Assembly: GCA_013180625.2 (NCBI GenBank)
Contig: SNVD02013083.1
Coordinates: 1-64,000 of the forward strand
Reading direction: 5' to 3'
Source of the DNA: Boswellia sacra
Lineage: Eukaryota; Streptophyta; Magnoliopsida; Sapindales; Burseraceae
Length of the DNA stretch: 64,000 bases
Shown here: positions 23,947-36,463 of the stretch, piece after piece
Numbering within the stretch: position 1 is the stretch's first letter
Layout of the letters: the number at the start of each line of letters is the position of its first letter
The notes under the pieces: generated by a model
Seen by the model: the letters and a program-made list of their open reading frames with translations, nothing else
The model's database searches: none
What the model was told of the DNA's origin: nothing
Made by a program: the position numbers and the translations under genes

Positions 23947-25182
23947 TCAGGTATTCGTCTGGTTTCTAGCTGAAGAAATAGATGTTCCGGTTTGAAGCCT
24001 CCTTGGTCCTCTATCTTTCTGAACAAGGTTGCTATCTTGAGTTAAAGCAGGACAGAATTTCTTGATATGTCCTGTCTGACCACAATGATAACAACCAGGT
24101 CTACCAAACCGACACTCTCCCTCATGAAGCTTGCCACAAGTCTCACATAATGAGTACGAAGTCATTCTAGATCTGTCATCATGTTGTCTGCTCCCCTTTC
24201 TACTAACCCGCTGATCTCTAGAATTACTTCCCACAGATTGTTGCATAGCTCCCTGCCTAGAACTTTGTTTTTGCCCCTCTGGTGGACCCTGTCTCTGAAT
24301 ACTCTTATAACTATCAGAATAAGCTGAATAATTGCCCCCTCTCTTGCTTGGTCGGTGGCTAGTACTATCAACTGGCCAACTCTGCTGACGTTTATAGCTT
24401 GAATCAGCTCGGTTAGCCTCTCCCAAATTTCTCTCAACTTTCATAGCAGCTTGGACTAACTTACCAAAGTCATCATAATTGTTGGCAGCAAGTACAACTC
24501 TGATTTCTCTACGTAATCCTTCTTCAAACTTTTTACACCTTTCCTCCTCATCAGCCACAATAGAAGGAGCAAATCTGGAGAGCTCTAAAAATTTCTTCTC
24601 ATACTCCTCCACTGATCTGGACCCTTGAACCAGTCTCAAGAACTCACTACGCTTGATATCTTTGTACACAGCAGGAAAGTAGTGATCAAAGAACTCCTTT
24701 TTGAACAAAGCCCAAGTAATAACTTCCTGTGATGGATGACGACGCTGAACTGACTCCCACCAGTGGTATGCTCCACCCTCCAATAAAAATGTAGCAAAAA
24801 GCAACTTCTGCTCATCAATACACCCCATAACTCCAAAGATACGCTCTAGCTTGCTTAACCAAGCCTCTGCACTAGGAGGATCAACATTACCATCAAAGCT
24901 TTGACCACCCAACATCCTAACCCGCTCAATAGTGCTCTCTTCCCTAACACGCCCTTGATTTTGAGTAACAGTAGCAACAAGCTGGGCAAGTGCATCTACT
25001 GAGTGTATAATGATAGGAGGGTCACGGTGGTTCCTATTCTCATTCCCTCTCGCATTGGACTGTCTTTCCTCTCCACGACTATGTTCATTTTCCCCTTCAC
25101 CTTCAGGTGGTGGTGGAGAATTTGCAGTTTGGTTCAGTCCGCCCCTGGCTCTAGTGCGAGGTCTGCCTGTATGTTGGCTCAT
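23947..25182 (-). CDS. Chromovirus gag protein
   Basis: The frame is 411 aa from the ATG at 25182; in-frame upstream codons run into the LTR and are not needed. The capsid region contains AYHWWESV and FLELSRFAP. A CCHC zinc knuckle CYHCGQTGHIKKFC lies near residue 364. It ends at TGA 23949-23947. Related plant elements usually have gag and pol in one frame without a stop. Confidence 0.93.
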   Translation of the reverse strand: MSQHTGRPRTRARGGLNQTANSPPPPEGEGENEHSRGEERQSNARGNENRNHRDPPIIIHSVDALAQLVATVTQNQGRVREESTIERVRMLGGQSFDGNVDPPSAEAWLSKLERIFGVMGCIDEQKLLFATFLLEGGAYHWWESVQRRHPSQEVITWALFKKEFFDHYFPAVYKDIKRSEFLRLVQGSRSVEEYEKKFLELSRFAPSIVADEEERCKKFEEGLRREIRVVLAANNYDDFGKLVQAAMKVERNLGEANRADSSYKRQQSWPVDSTSHRPSKRGGNYSAYSDSYKSIQRQGPPEGQKQSSRQGAMQQSVGSNSRDQRVSRKGSRQHDDRSRMTSYSLCETCGKLHEGECRFGRPGCYHCGQTGHIKKFCPALTQDSNLVQKDRGPRRLQTGTSISSARNQTNT

Positions 25183-25272
25183 GATGATGCCTACAAAATA
25201 TAACGCTTCTTTTATCATTACAAAACTATGTTTATGCAACCGTGAAAAACTTAACAAAATCTTAAAAACCAT

Positions 25273-25284
25273 GCTCTGATACCA
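25273..25284 (-). other. Primer binding site, initiator tRNA-Met
   Basis: On the minus strand, TGGTATCAGAGC begins 3 nt after the 5' LTR end. This is the standard plant PBS for initiator tRNA-Met. Confidence 0.95.
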
Positions 25285-25287
25285 AGT

Positions 25288-27764
25288 TGACACGACCCGC
25301 CCCTAGCTAACACGGGCGAATCGTGCCTAAAACTGTACTAAGAAAATCTGACTTTTTAAAATATGCTAATTTATGAAAAATTTGGCAGAGTTTCCCCTGT
25401 ATTTTAGACTAATCCCCCTGCCAAGTACACAAAATTCAACACTTCCAAAATATTTATATAACCACTAACTTCCTTTTCGGGACCTTAAGTCCATCTATTA
25501 AAATAATTGTATCTCTAAAACAGTCTTTAGAAGAAAATATGGCCTCCGGCCTCAAATATGATTAATTTCGATTCAAAAAGTTTACAACCAAAATTTTAAA
25601 TATAAGTTTAAAAACTCAAACATGATTGAATAAACAAAAATGTCTAAAGAAACTAAAACAAATCTTTGATACATATACGATATCAAATATTTACATATGC
25701 AAGAAAACCATCTACGATAATACAATAAGATATAAAAAAGAAAGCTCTCAAAACATCATCAAATGGCCAACCTCAAGCAGCTACTGGCGTTCCGACTGAA
25801 CACTGCAATCTCCTGGGAAAAATGGTTTTTAAAAAAAATAGGGTGAGTATAAACTCAGTGAGTGGGATAGAGTCATTAAAATAGATAAAAATTTGCATAA
25901 GATAAAATAATACATCATAACAAGTAATTAACTAAAAATTCTGCTTTACTAGCATTGATTAGAAAACTGCTTCTAAAAGATACAAAAACGAGCTAATCTT
26001 TAAATAATCCATATGCCTTTCACAAAAATCAAATTTTTGATATAAAAATTTTCTAAGGCATTTCCACTTGTATTCAAAATTCAATTTGATAACCGTATTA
26101 AGGTTCTAAATTCCCGTAAAACTCATTTCGCATTTTAAATTTCTAAATCATTACAGTTTCACTAATCAAGTACCCAAACTAATCTGACTGATCATGACCT
26201 GGCGGGGCTAGGATCGCTCAGGCCAAGATATCTCTATACTGATCCTACGCATGCGCGGAGCTGCCCCCAAAGGGCTAAACATCCAGATCACACGGCCCAA
26301 AGCCTCTATGTGTGCCTGAATGGGTCCCAAAGACCTCTATACTTTCACTAGCTGAATGAATTGGGTACTAGCTTAGTAAAACATAAAAATTCGATTCTGT
26401 ACTTTTAAATCTCTAAAACATTAAACAATTCTTTCTAATAACAACATAGATAAAATTTGATAAACCATGAAATATGCTTCATACAAGAATAAAGGAATAT
26501 CTGTTTACTAATATAATAAAGTTTCGCTAACAATTATAATAAAAATAGAAATTTATAAATTATAATTCAATTATTGGTAAAAATGTATGTTTTTCCCACT
26601 CACTATCTTGCGGATTAACTTGCGTGGCAACCTCTTCTGCGATCGGATCTCGGTATGTATTAGGAACCACAGTCTCACCTAAGGAGAAAGTCAAATAAAA
26701 TTCTTTAATAGCACAAAACCGTAGTCTCACCAATAACATATTAATTCTTCTAATTAACTCCATTTCCACACTTCATAAACAGAGCAATTCTGGTTCTCCG
26801 ATTTTTAATAATTAATTCACTCATCCAAATGGTCTAATATTTTATAAACATCTTCTACACATATATGTCTAATACCATGTAGAATTTCATAGCATTATAT
26901 ACTCATTAGATACCTCAAATCCTTCATTTTTTCCAGATACACAAATTCTGTAAATTTCCTTCCAAATCTGACCTCTCTCTATTCCAAAATACATGATAAT
27001 TTGTACTAAATTTACAAAATCACAAAAATCTCCAGTTTTAAACTAGACATACATACAAACTCATATCCAAATTTCATAATTTTTGAAGACCTCTAGATAC
27101 CTTAATTAACTTGCCCAATACTGATTTTCTGCAGAAAAACTGAATTTCTAGTGGTGAACAGTAAACTTCGAAAATTCATAATAAATTGCATACTCCACAT
27201 TTTTCAGTGAATCCAACTTTAAACAATTCCTTAAGATGTCTATTTTAATATATATAAATTTCAGAATTAAATTCAAATCCAACAGACTGCTATAATTTTC
27301 AAAATTTGTACTGTTCACAGAATCCCTAATTTCCCATAATTATCATCAAAACTTCAATTCCTTCAAAATACAAGAAATTGAAGCTTAAATAAGCGTGGAA
27401 ATCTCATTTCTCTCTCTAGTTTCTCTCTCTATTACATCTCCAAATATCAAATAACCTCCTCCTAATATTGATCTAGAGATAGGATTGAAATTATATAATC
27501 TAATTAAATGAAGAGATGAAGAAATTACCTTAAAATCTTCAAATTCCTTAGAAAAAATCAAAATCTTCTCTTGCTTTCTCCCCCCTTGTCTCACGTTCCC
27601 CCCCTCTGTCTTCTGTTCTGGATTTTTCTCTTTTATTTTCTAATTATATCTTAATTAATCCTAATATAAATATATGGCATATAAATGAATAAAGGACTTA
27701 TGGCATGGGCTGGGCTAAAAAATTTGATAGGCTAGGCTTAGTTAAAGTAGTAATGGGCTTTACA
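25288..27764 (-). repeat. 5' LTR of the chromovirus
   Basis: 2477 bp, near-identical to 17943-20421. It carries the element's promoter; I did not locate the transcription start. Confidence 0.95.
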
Positions 27765-27790
27765 CCCTTCTTCTCCTTCACAAGTACCAT
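27765..27790 (-). pseudogene. Severed first 26 bases of monooxygenase copy B exon 1
   Basis: Read on the minus strand, this begins with an ATG at 27790 and encodes a short lysine-rich start (MVLVKEKK), then meets the target duplication and LTR. It stays in frame with 17937 onward if the element and one CCCTT are ignored. It matches the Lys-rich start of copy C (MEEKKGKGK). Confidence 0.88.
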
Positions 27791-28007
27791 TTCTCCTTCT
27801 TCTACTTTGACAACCCATTTGCATTTGCAGCCGTATATATAGGAAAAGAAGTACTAATATATCTAAGTAAAACATTTTAACTGAAATCATGCTTGTTTCT
27901 TAATTTACTGAGATTTTATTTTTGTGGACATTATTGAAAGGCCATCACCTCACCCTGGTAGTTTATGTCAGTCACCCACATGGGCAGACAGTAGTACCCC
28001 ATCTATG
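27791..28007. promoter_or_regulatory. Former 5' flank of monooxygenase copy B
   Basis: By position this is the 5' UTR and proximal promoter of copy B. A TTCTCC-rich stretch follows the ATG on the plus strand, and TATATATAGG lies at about 27833-27842. No specific element can be assigned. Confidence 0.4.
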
Positions 28008-29298
28008 ATACAAAAGTTTCGCCAACTAGTATAACTGAGTGAAATCATTGTCCATTTTTAGTATATCATACTGAAATCTATCAAATGAAGTAAAATAAAG
28101 AGACTCTATAGTATCAACTTTTTAAAAATCTCGAACAACAACATTCTACCTAAAATTTGGATCCATCACGTGAATCACGGAAAGATTATAAAAAATATTT
28201 ATATAAGACAGACATAATGAGATGGTTATCTAAGCTACTAATATTAAGTCTTTGTTAAAGATGACTAATTTTACAGTTTTTTTTTCAATTCTTTCAACCA
28301 CCTACGATCGCTTGTCATCATTTCATTAGATAAGGTTATTGTTGTATTCTCTTTCTTAATTTTTTTAATCACACATATATATTTGTTATTTCGTAATTGA
28401 ATAACGTTATTCAATTAGCACGTATCTCATCTCATATATGTCTTTCTGTTTGGTTGTCTCATAGAAATATTTTCTTTTAAAGTCTTGACCAATAATATTT
28501 TGCCATATCTTTGAAAAGAAGTTGAGATTACTTTCTCTTTTATTTAAAAAAAAAAATTCCTTTATTTTCTTGACCAGCAATCCATGAATATGTTTCAGCA
28601 TTTATTGGATCAAAAAGTTGAGGTCTATGCTTTTTTAATTTTTTTCAGCTATCTATTATTATTTATGGTTCTCTAATTGGAAAGCACCGCCAAATCACCC
28701 AAGTGACTTTTTGAACTTGTTCTACATAAGTCTTTCTAGCATCTAATAGGATGTTTACTTTTTTAATAATATTTTTATTGTTGAAAATTAGACTTCTGTA
28801 ATTATGTATTTGTCTTTTTAATATAGTTTAATAATTTTAAAATTATTTTATAGTGACATCTTTAATGTGTTCCATAGACAAAAAAAGATCTTATAAATAA
28901 TGATATAAACCCACTCTTGAAATTAAAATAATCTTTTTTTCTGTCTTTTTATCACATTGAATTACAATCATAATGGTACTGTTACATGATTAGCTTCTCT
29001 TTAATCATTTCAACAATATATGAAATCTGAAGTTCATGGAAACAAGTAAATTCCACATAAAAATTAGATTTATAAATTGAGTATATGTGCTACGATAGTT
29101 GAATATTTAATAATTTAGTAAATGAAGTTCGAATGTTGAAGTGGCTGTTAGATAATATGTATGAGAACAATCGGCCGGGTAGATTTTGCCTTGGCCATGC
29201 AAATAAAAGAAGAGTTAAAAGAGGAGATTTTTCAAACGAGAGATGCAAGAAAGAGAGAATGGAGAGAAAGTAAGAGAAATTAACTCAATTGCTTGGCG
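28008..29298. repeat. Tandem duplication, unit 1 (about 1.29 kb)
   Basis: It begins ACAAAAGTTTCG and ends AACTCAATTGCTTGGCGT. Unit 2 follows directly with about 88% identity by eye over most of its length. Both are AT-rich and noncoding. Confidence 0.85.
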
Positions 29299-30690
29299 TA
29301 CAAAAGTTTCGTCAACTAATAAAATTGAGTGAAACCATTACCCATTTTCAGTAAATCGTACTGAAATATATCAAATGAAGTAAAATAAAGAGACTTTATA
29401 ATATCAACTTTTTAAAAATATCAAACAACGATATTCTACCTAAATCCGGATGCATCACGTGAATCACAGAAGAATTCTAAAAAATATTTACACAGGACAG
29501 GCATACACCATTTTATAATACTGAAATAGTATGTTAAGTCACTAACATTAAGCCATCTAAGGATGGTTAATTTTTCAGTTTTTTTTTAATTTTTTTAATT
29601 ATTCATGAACGCTTGTCATCATCTCATTAGATGAGGTATTGTTGTCTTCTCTTTCTTAATTTTTTTAATCGCCCATATATATTTATCATTTCGTAATTTA
29701 ATGGACTTACCACAAATTAGCACTAATCTCATCTCATGTATGTCTTTTTTCTTTTGGTTGTCTCATATAAATATTTTCTTTTTAAGTCTCGACCAATAAT
29801 ATCTTTGAAAAGAAGTTGAAATTACTCTCTCTTTAAAAAAAAAAAAAAAATCCTTTCATTTTCTTAGCCAGCAATCCATGAATATATTTCATGAATTGTT
29901 TAGTTGGATCAAAAAGTTGTGGTCTATTCTTTTTTTATTTTTTTCCACTATCTATTATGATTTATTGTCCTCTAATTGGAAAGCACCACCAAATCAGCAA
30001 AGAAACTTTTTGAACTTGTTCTACATAAGTCTTTCTAGCATCTAATAAGATGTTTACTTTTTTAATAGTATTTTCACTGCTGAAAACTAGACTTCTGCAA
30101 TTATGTATTTGTCTTTTTAATATAGTTTATAATTTTAAAATAATTTTATAATGATATATTTAATGTGTTCCATAGACACAAAACAAATAAATAATGATTT
30201 AAACCCATTCTTGAAATTAAATTAATCTTTTATTTATTTTTTTTATTTTACAACATTGAATTACAATCATAATGGTACTGTTACATGATTAACTTCTCTT
30301 CAATCATTTCAACAATATATGAAATCTTAGTCCATAGATACAAGTAAATTCCACAAAAAAAAATTAGATTTATAAATTGAGTGTATGTGCTACGATAGTT
30401 GGATATTTAATAAATTAGTAAATGAAGTTTAAATGTTGAAGTGGCTGTTAGATGATATGTATGAGAACAACTAGGGTAGATTTGGCCTTGGCCTTGCAAA
30501 TAAAAGAAGAGTTAAAAGAGAAGCACTGAGAAAGAATAACCAAGAGAGTAAATGAGAGGAATTAGAATTTCCTACTCACTTAATTTTCCATCAAGTTTTA
30601 AAGGATTGGACATGGATTTTCCGAACGAGAGATGCAAGAAAGAGAGAACGGAGAGAAAGGAAGAGATATTAACTCAATTGCTCGGTGTAC
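29299..30690. repeat. Tandem duplication, unit 2 (about 1.39 kb)
   Basis: It is offset 1290 bp from unit 1. Near its right end it carries about 90 extra bases (around 30520-30615). The end words GAGAGATGCAAGAAAGAGAGAA and TTAACTCAATTGCT recur at the end of each unit. Confidence 0.85.
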
Positions 30691-30922
30691 AAAGATACAA
30701 GGGGATTATTTATAGATTCTTTGCCGCCTCAATCCAATTAGCAAGTGATACATGGAGTCATGGACTGGCAGGGTTGAATAGGTGAAAATATATAAAAAAG
30801 TTTACAACAGAATTCCCACAAGGTAAATAACTTTTTGAAGGATTAAAAGGACAGAAGTGTGTATAAGAATAGAATCCCAATAATGGCATGGTTGCTTGGA
30901 GTATGCTCCATCTTATGCCAAA
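30691..30922. other. 3' flank of monooxygenase copy C
   Basis: Likely the 3' UTR and downstream spacer of copy C. No other feature was seen. Confidence 0.5.
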
Positions 30923-33388
30923 TTAGGTTGAGCACAACATTGAAAGCACCAAAGATGGAATTTCAGCAAAGAAAGGCATTGTCTTTTGCTGAAGCTCTTG
31001 ACTCTCTTCTGGACTTGCTGTCTTTGGATTGAAAGGATCACGACCAGGAAGAGTTAAACCCTGTTTGATTTGACCCAGTTTCCGTGAATGTAGTACTTGT
31101 TTCGAAGCAACTGGTAACCGAATAGACTGATATTCTTCAAGAGCTGAGAATAAATTCTCCACTCCCCACTTCTCAAGGCATTTTCCTAAGATCGCTGCAT
31201 CTAATATTGACATGTTTGTGCTTCGAACACCATGAGGAGTTGTTGGGTGAGCAGCATCTCCTATTAAAATCACATTTCCCCAAAAAATTTGTTTTAAAGG
31301 ATCAGAATCATATATAGCATTTATAAAAGGATCCTTAGTTTCTTTCATGACTTTCACCAACTCTGGAATCCAAACTTTCTCTGATTCCTGGTGCATATTC
31401 TTGATCATCTCATTGCTTACTTTCATGGTGACTGAATTTCCCTGCACACATTTAACACTACATTAATTCAGAACAAGGAAATATATTCTAGTCTGTGGTC
31501 AGTGTCTACTTTATTATCCACTACTCTTCTTTGACAGGGCAGTTCAATCGTCCAAGAAAAGATTGCTTTCATATCAATATGTAGAAGTTTAGTAGGTGAG
31601 AACTGAATAGTTGATTTGGAGTTCTGGAGTTAGAAAAACTTGAAATGAACTGGAAAGGCTAAAGCCTCAGGTAAATCTGTGTTCAATTTCACAAATCCCT
31701 TGTGTTTCATGTTAAACTATAAATGGTCCTTGAGAGCTTAAACTTTAAAGTCTAGTAGTTATTTACGATGGTATCAAAACTAAGAGGTCTTGTGTTTAAA
31801 TCCTTCATGTGTCACAAAAATCTCAGAAATTAATTCATATCAATGCCAGTTCCCTTGGTTCAGCCTTATGGAATTACTAGACCTTAAAGGCAATCCATGT
31901 TACCGGTGAAGGGGGTTTGTTAGACTTAAATACTACTACTAAAACTTTTCAGTCTAGTATCTGTTCAAAATATATCACAGAGTGAGTTCAACCAATTTAT
32001 ACCTGAATATTTATGGCACTAAAAGTAAAGCCAATTGCAGTTCATTGTCATCATATAGAAAGTTTGCAGAGGGATCGGAGTAAACAATCACCTTCAACTC
32101 AGGCTCAGGTTGATTTATATACCAAATCCAATTGAGCCTTTTGTTGAGCAGCTCATAAAGCACACTATGAGTTCCAGAACTCAGGTCAAAGTACAAGCAA
32201 TTTCCCAGCTCAGGATATGCCCTCCTGATGCCCTGGATGACTTCTGAATTCTCGTTCCCTGAAAAATCGAGAACCCCTCGCCATGCACAGTAGCCTGAGT
32301 ACCTACAGAAGTATGCTATCATAATATACAACAAACTGAAATTCATAACTGGCATATGCTCAAAAACTGTCAGTCACAGACCTCAATTTAAGGTCAGGAA
32401 GAAAATATCGGCGAATTGCAGAGAGGCAGCCATCTGCAGCAACAAGCAAATCTCCCTCAATCTCAATAATCTCATTGGTTTGAAGAACTTTAGCCTTAAC
32501 AGCAACAGAGTTTTTATATTCAGAAGTGCAGAAAGAAAGGTACAGGTGACCCCAAAGAAATACTTTGGATGGTAGTGCATTATATAAAAGGCCATGTAGA
32601 TCAGCCCAATGTGCCGCTCTGAAATTGAAGTTCTCATCTCTTGCCAGCGTCCATCTACGCCTCCCACCATCTGTTACTTGGTTCTGCCCCGAAAAAAAAA
32701 AAGAAAGAAAAACAACAGGATATTAAAACAAACCCAACGGTGACTTACAACTCTGTGAAGTCCATTCATAACAAGTTAATAAATTGTTGCAAAAACAATT
32801 GTTAACATTTTCCTCCAAGAAGAAAACAAGTAGCTTTAAATTGCAGCATTGGGAATTTAACTAAAAAATCCTCTTGTAAAGGAAAAGGAAAAAAAAAAAA
32901 AACTATATTCTTATCCATGGATGTGGCCAAATCCACCTTCATATCATCAGTGAATTCAGTGGAATCTCGTATATACCATACAAATTACAATTATCAAATA
33001 CAAAGAAGTAAAGCTAGAGCTCACAATTGTCTAATTGAAAGAATTGATAAGTTTGTGTATTCAACAACACAATATAATATAATTTAATAAAATAAAGTTG
33101 AGATGGAAATTGACATTGAACCTGATCAATTGTGAGAGAGACAGTGGATTTTTGGAGAAGTCCGTCTTCGTCTCCACGTGGATGTGGTTGGAGCCAGGAG
33201 TGAATGATACGCTGAGCCAGAGGGTCTAGTCCAAGTCCTGCACCAGTTGGACTCCCAGTAGGCGGTCCGCTTGATTTCTCCACCACCAGAACTTGCCAGC
33301 CAGCTGAAATAAGCGCATGAGCGCATGATACACCTGCTATGCTCCCTCCCACCACTATTGCTTTCCCCTTGCCTTTCTTCTCCTCCAT
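30923..33388 (-). CDS. FAD-dependent monooxygenase, intact copy C
   Basis: Four exons (33388-33122, 32683-32382, 32302-32092, 31441-30923) join in phase to give 432 aa. It is a group A flavoprotein monooxygenase of the FAD_binding_3 type, related to bacterial 2,6-dihydroxypyridine and urate hydroxylases. The N-terminal dinucleotide fold starts IVVGGSIAG (residues 11-19) with acidic VVEKS at the end of strand 2. The DG motif is LVAADG near 169-174, and the GD motif that contacts FAD is LIGDAAHP near 319-326. All introns are GT-AG. It is the only undamaged member of five copies in this window, and the family flanks NAA50 as I recall for Arabidopsis At5g11330. The substrate is unknown. There is no targeting peptide, so it is probably cytosolic or peripheral. 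Confidence 0.93.
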
Positions 33389-34080
33389 CTAACTTGCACT
33401 TGGTTTGTGCTCTGGACGCCTGAGCACCTTTTTGCTTTGTAGTGATTAAATAAATTATATTTTTATTTAATTTTTAAGATATCTTTGCTTTTTAATAATT
33501 AATTAAATTATATTTTTATCGTAATTTTATCTTTATTTAATTTTATTTAGTTTTGACGTGACTGTTAAACAAATACACCTTAAAAAAAAATTTGAAACAC
33601 CTCCTCTGACAGCTAGCACTAGCAGGCATTGTTTTTTCATTTTTATGCAAAATTTGGGCTACAGTGACCCAGGAAATTTTAATTGGACCCATCGGATCCG
33701 ATTCGATTTCCTGTTATAGAAGTTTCTCTTGTCTCTAATTATAAATATAATATTTTTATTTTCAATTGAATTTATGAATATATTATTGATTTTGAATTAT
33801 TTTGAGTTTTGAAAAATGTGCTACACAAAAAATAAGATTTAGATTCATAAACGAACAGTAACAACAAAACCCCAATTCTAGAAAGCATATAAATAAAATC
33901 CTGCACCACCTTGAAGGATATATGAAATCTGTAGCTCTACACAAAATGTAATTGAAATTCAGCGTAAAAACTGGATTTCACACAAGGAAAATATTTTGGA
34001 AGATTAACAGAAGCAGAAGGACAATAATAGGATTCCAATTGTTGTTTGGTTGCTTGAAATATGCTCCATCTTTATGGAAG
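33389..34080. other. Spacer between monooxygenase copies C and D
   Basis: AT-rich. The right part is the 3' flank of copy D and the left part the promoter of copy C. No gene was seen. Confidence 0.5.
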
Positions 34081-34084
34081 ATCA

Positions 34085-35408
34085 GGATGAGCGTAACATT
34101 GAATGCACCAATTGAGGAATTTCAATAGAGAAAGGCATTGTCTTCTACTGAAGCTCTTGACACTCTTGTGGACTCGCTGTCATTGGATTGAACGGATCAC
34201 CAACAGCAAGAGTTAAGCCTGTTTTCGTGAATGTAGCACTTGTTTTGAAGCAACAGGTTACCGGATTGATTGATATTCTTCAAGAGCTGAGTATAAATTC
34301 TCCACTCCCACTTCTCAAGGCATTTACCCAAGATCATTGGATCTAACATTGACATGTTTGTGCTTCGAAGACCATGAGGAGTTGTGGGGTGAGCAGCATC
34401 TCCAGTCAATACCACATTTCTCCAAAAGAATTGCTTTAGAGGATCACAATCATATATTGCATTTATGAAAGGCTCCTTTGTTTCTTTCATGACTTTCACC
34501 AACTCTGGACTTCAAACTCTGTCTGCCTTTTGGAGCATATTTTTGATCATGTCACTGCTTGCTTTCATGGTGACCCAATTTCCCTGCACATATTTTACAA
34601 TAACAAATAAAGTAAACGAGGAAACATACTCTAATGTGTAATCAATGTCTACTTTATTGTCCTCTGATCTTCTTTGAAGGTGAGGTCCTGTAGTCAAAGA
34701 AGAAAAAGATTTCTTTCATATCACTATGCAGAAGTTTACGAGGTGAGAATTGAATAGTTGATTTTCTTTCCTAACCTGACAGGAAGTTCTGGAGTTAGAA
34801 AACTTGGAATGGAATCGAAAGGCTAAATCATCAGGTAAATATGTGTTGTATTCCCAAAAACCATGTGTTTCGTGTTAAATTATAATTGTTGGTCATTAGA
34901 AGCTATTAAGCCTAGTGGTTATTTAAGATGGAATCAGCACTAAAAGGTCACATGTGCACATAAATCTCAGAAGTTAATTCAAATCAGTCTCACTTCTCTC
35001 TGCTCAGCCTTACACGATTTACCAGCCTTTAAATGGGATTCATGTTACATGTAATGGAGTGGGAGCTTGTTAGACTTAATTACTAACGCTAAAACCTTTT
35101 CATAATATTATCAAGGAGGATCAAAACTGAGGACAAGGTGTAAAAAATGGATCAGCACTTAAAATTTAGATACTGTGACCACATTTGATAGATTGGCTGT
35201 TTTTTTTTGTTCCGTTGAGTATTAATAACCAATAGACTAACAGATATGGAGTACTAAATTGATAGACTAACAGGTATCCGATAGATATCAAAACGTCGAG
35301 TATTAGTGGCCAATAGGGGAAAAAAAAATTTTGGAGTATTAGATTGTCGGGCTTAGTTAAAACATTTAAATTTGTGGTCAAATTTCATAAAGCCCCCTAA
35401 TTTAGGTA

Positions 35409-35439
<31 letters not shown>

Positions 35440-36258
35440 AATCTCAGTTATGGTTGCTTAAAATTTTACCCACATTATGTTCAACAATTTAATCCTGAAT
35501 CTTGATGGCACTAACAGTAAAGCCAAATGAAGTTCACTTTCATCACTTGGAAAGTTTGTACAGGAGATGGACGTAAGCAATCACCTTCAGCTCGGGCTCA
35601 GGTTGATTTTTACACCAAATCCAATTGAGCCTTTTGTTGGGAAACTTGTTAAAAGCACTATGAGTTCCAGAACCCAGGTGAAAGTACAAGCATTTTCCCA
35701 GAGCCCTCCTCATTCCCTCGATGACTTCTGAATTCTCATCCCCTGAAAAATCAACCCCTCGCCATGTACAGTAACTAAGTACCTACAGAAGTATGCTATC
35801 ATAATATACAGCAAACTCAAATTCATAAAGGGCATATGCTCAAGAAGTGTTAGTCACAGACCTCAATTTAAGGTCAGGAAGAAAATTTCAGCGAATTGAA
35901 GAGAGGCAGTCATCTGCAGCAACAAGCAAATCTCCCTCTATTCCAATAATCTCATTGGTTTGAAGAATTTTAGCCTTAACAGTAACAGGGGTTTTGTATC
36001 CAGAAGTGCAGAAAGAAAAGTAGAGGTGAACCCAGAGAAATACTTTGGGTTGCATTGCATTCAGGAGTGGATGATACGCTGAGATAGAGGGTCAAGTCCA
36101 AGTCCAGCACCAGTTGGACTCCCAGTAGGCGGTCCACTTGAATTCTCAAGCACCAGAATTTGCCAACCAGCTGAAATAAGTGCATGCGTGCATGATACAC
36201 CTGCTATGCTTCCTCCCACCACTATTGCTTTCCCTTTGACTTTCTTCTTCTTCTCCAA
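34085..36258 (-). pseudogene. FAD-dependent monooxygenase pseudogene, copy D
   Basis: It is close to copy C but dead. The start codon is TTG (36258-36256) in place of ATG. Exon 1 runs to about 36061 and then joins directly to the middle of exon 2, so intron 1 and flanking exon sequence are deleted. A CGA-to-TGA stop lies at 35890-35888 (copy C reads CGA there). Exon 3 (about 35785-35586) and exon 4 (about 34585-34085) carry frameshifts; fragment 34502-34197 still shows the GDAAHPTTPHG region. Its 5' end faces the NAA50-like gene 1, only 205 bp away. Confidence 0.93.
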
Positions 36259-36463
36259 TTAATTTTCTAGTTTGTCCTTATAGTGCGGGTACTCAGCTCC
36301 TCGTCCTTTTAGAGATAAATACTAAAAAAATTTATAAAAAAGGTCATAATGAGTTAAAATTGAGTTTCACATACGCCCCTTTCTTTTTTTGTGTCTTGTC
36401 AGCTGTGTAGTGTTTGTGTCTGCGTTTTCGTCTTCTCTTAAGAAAGAAAATAAAACAATAAAA

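Larger units (their letters stand above)
17943..27764 (-). mobile_element. Complete Ty3/gypsy chromovirus (Tekay/Del-like), 9.8 kb
   Basis: On the minus strand the order is 5' LTR (27764-25288), PBS, gag, pol (PR-RT-RNaseH-IN-chromodomain), PPT, 3' LTR (20421-17943). The LTRs are TG...CA, about 2.48 kb each, and differ at about ten bases plus a few 1-2-base indels by eye. The 5-bp target duplication is perfect. A C-terminal chromodomain and long LTRs point to the Tekay/Del chromovirus lineage. One in-frame TGA separates gag and pol. Confidence 0.96.

Noticed and set aside
36256..36258. TTG start making copy D exon 1 look intact
   Set aside because: Plant nuclear genes rarely start at TTG, and copy D has a deletion, stop and frameshifts downstream.
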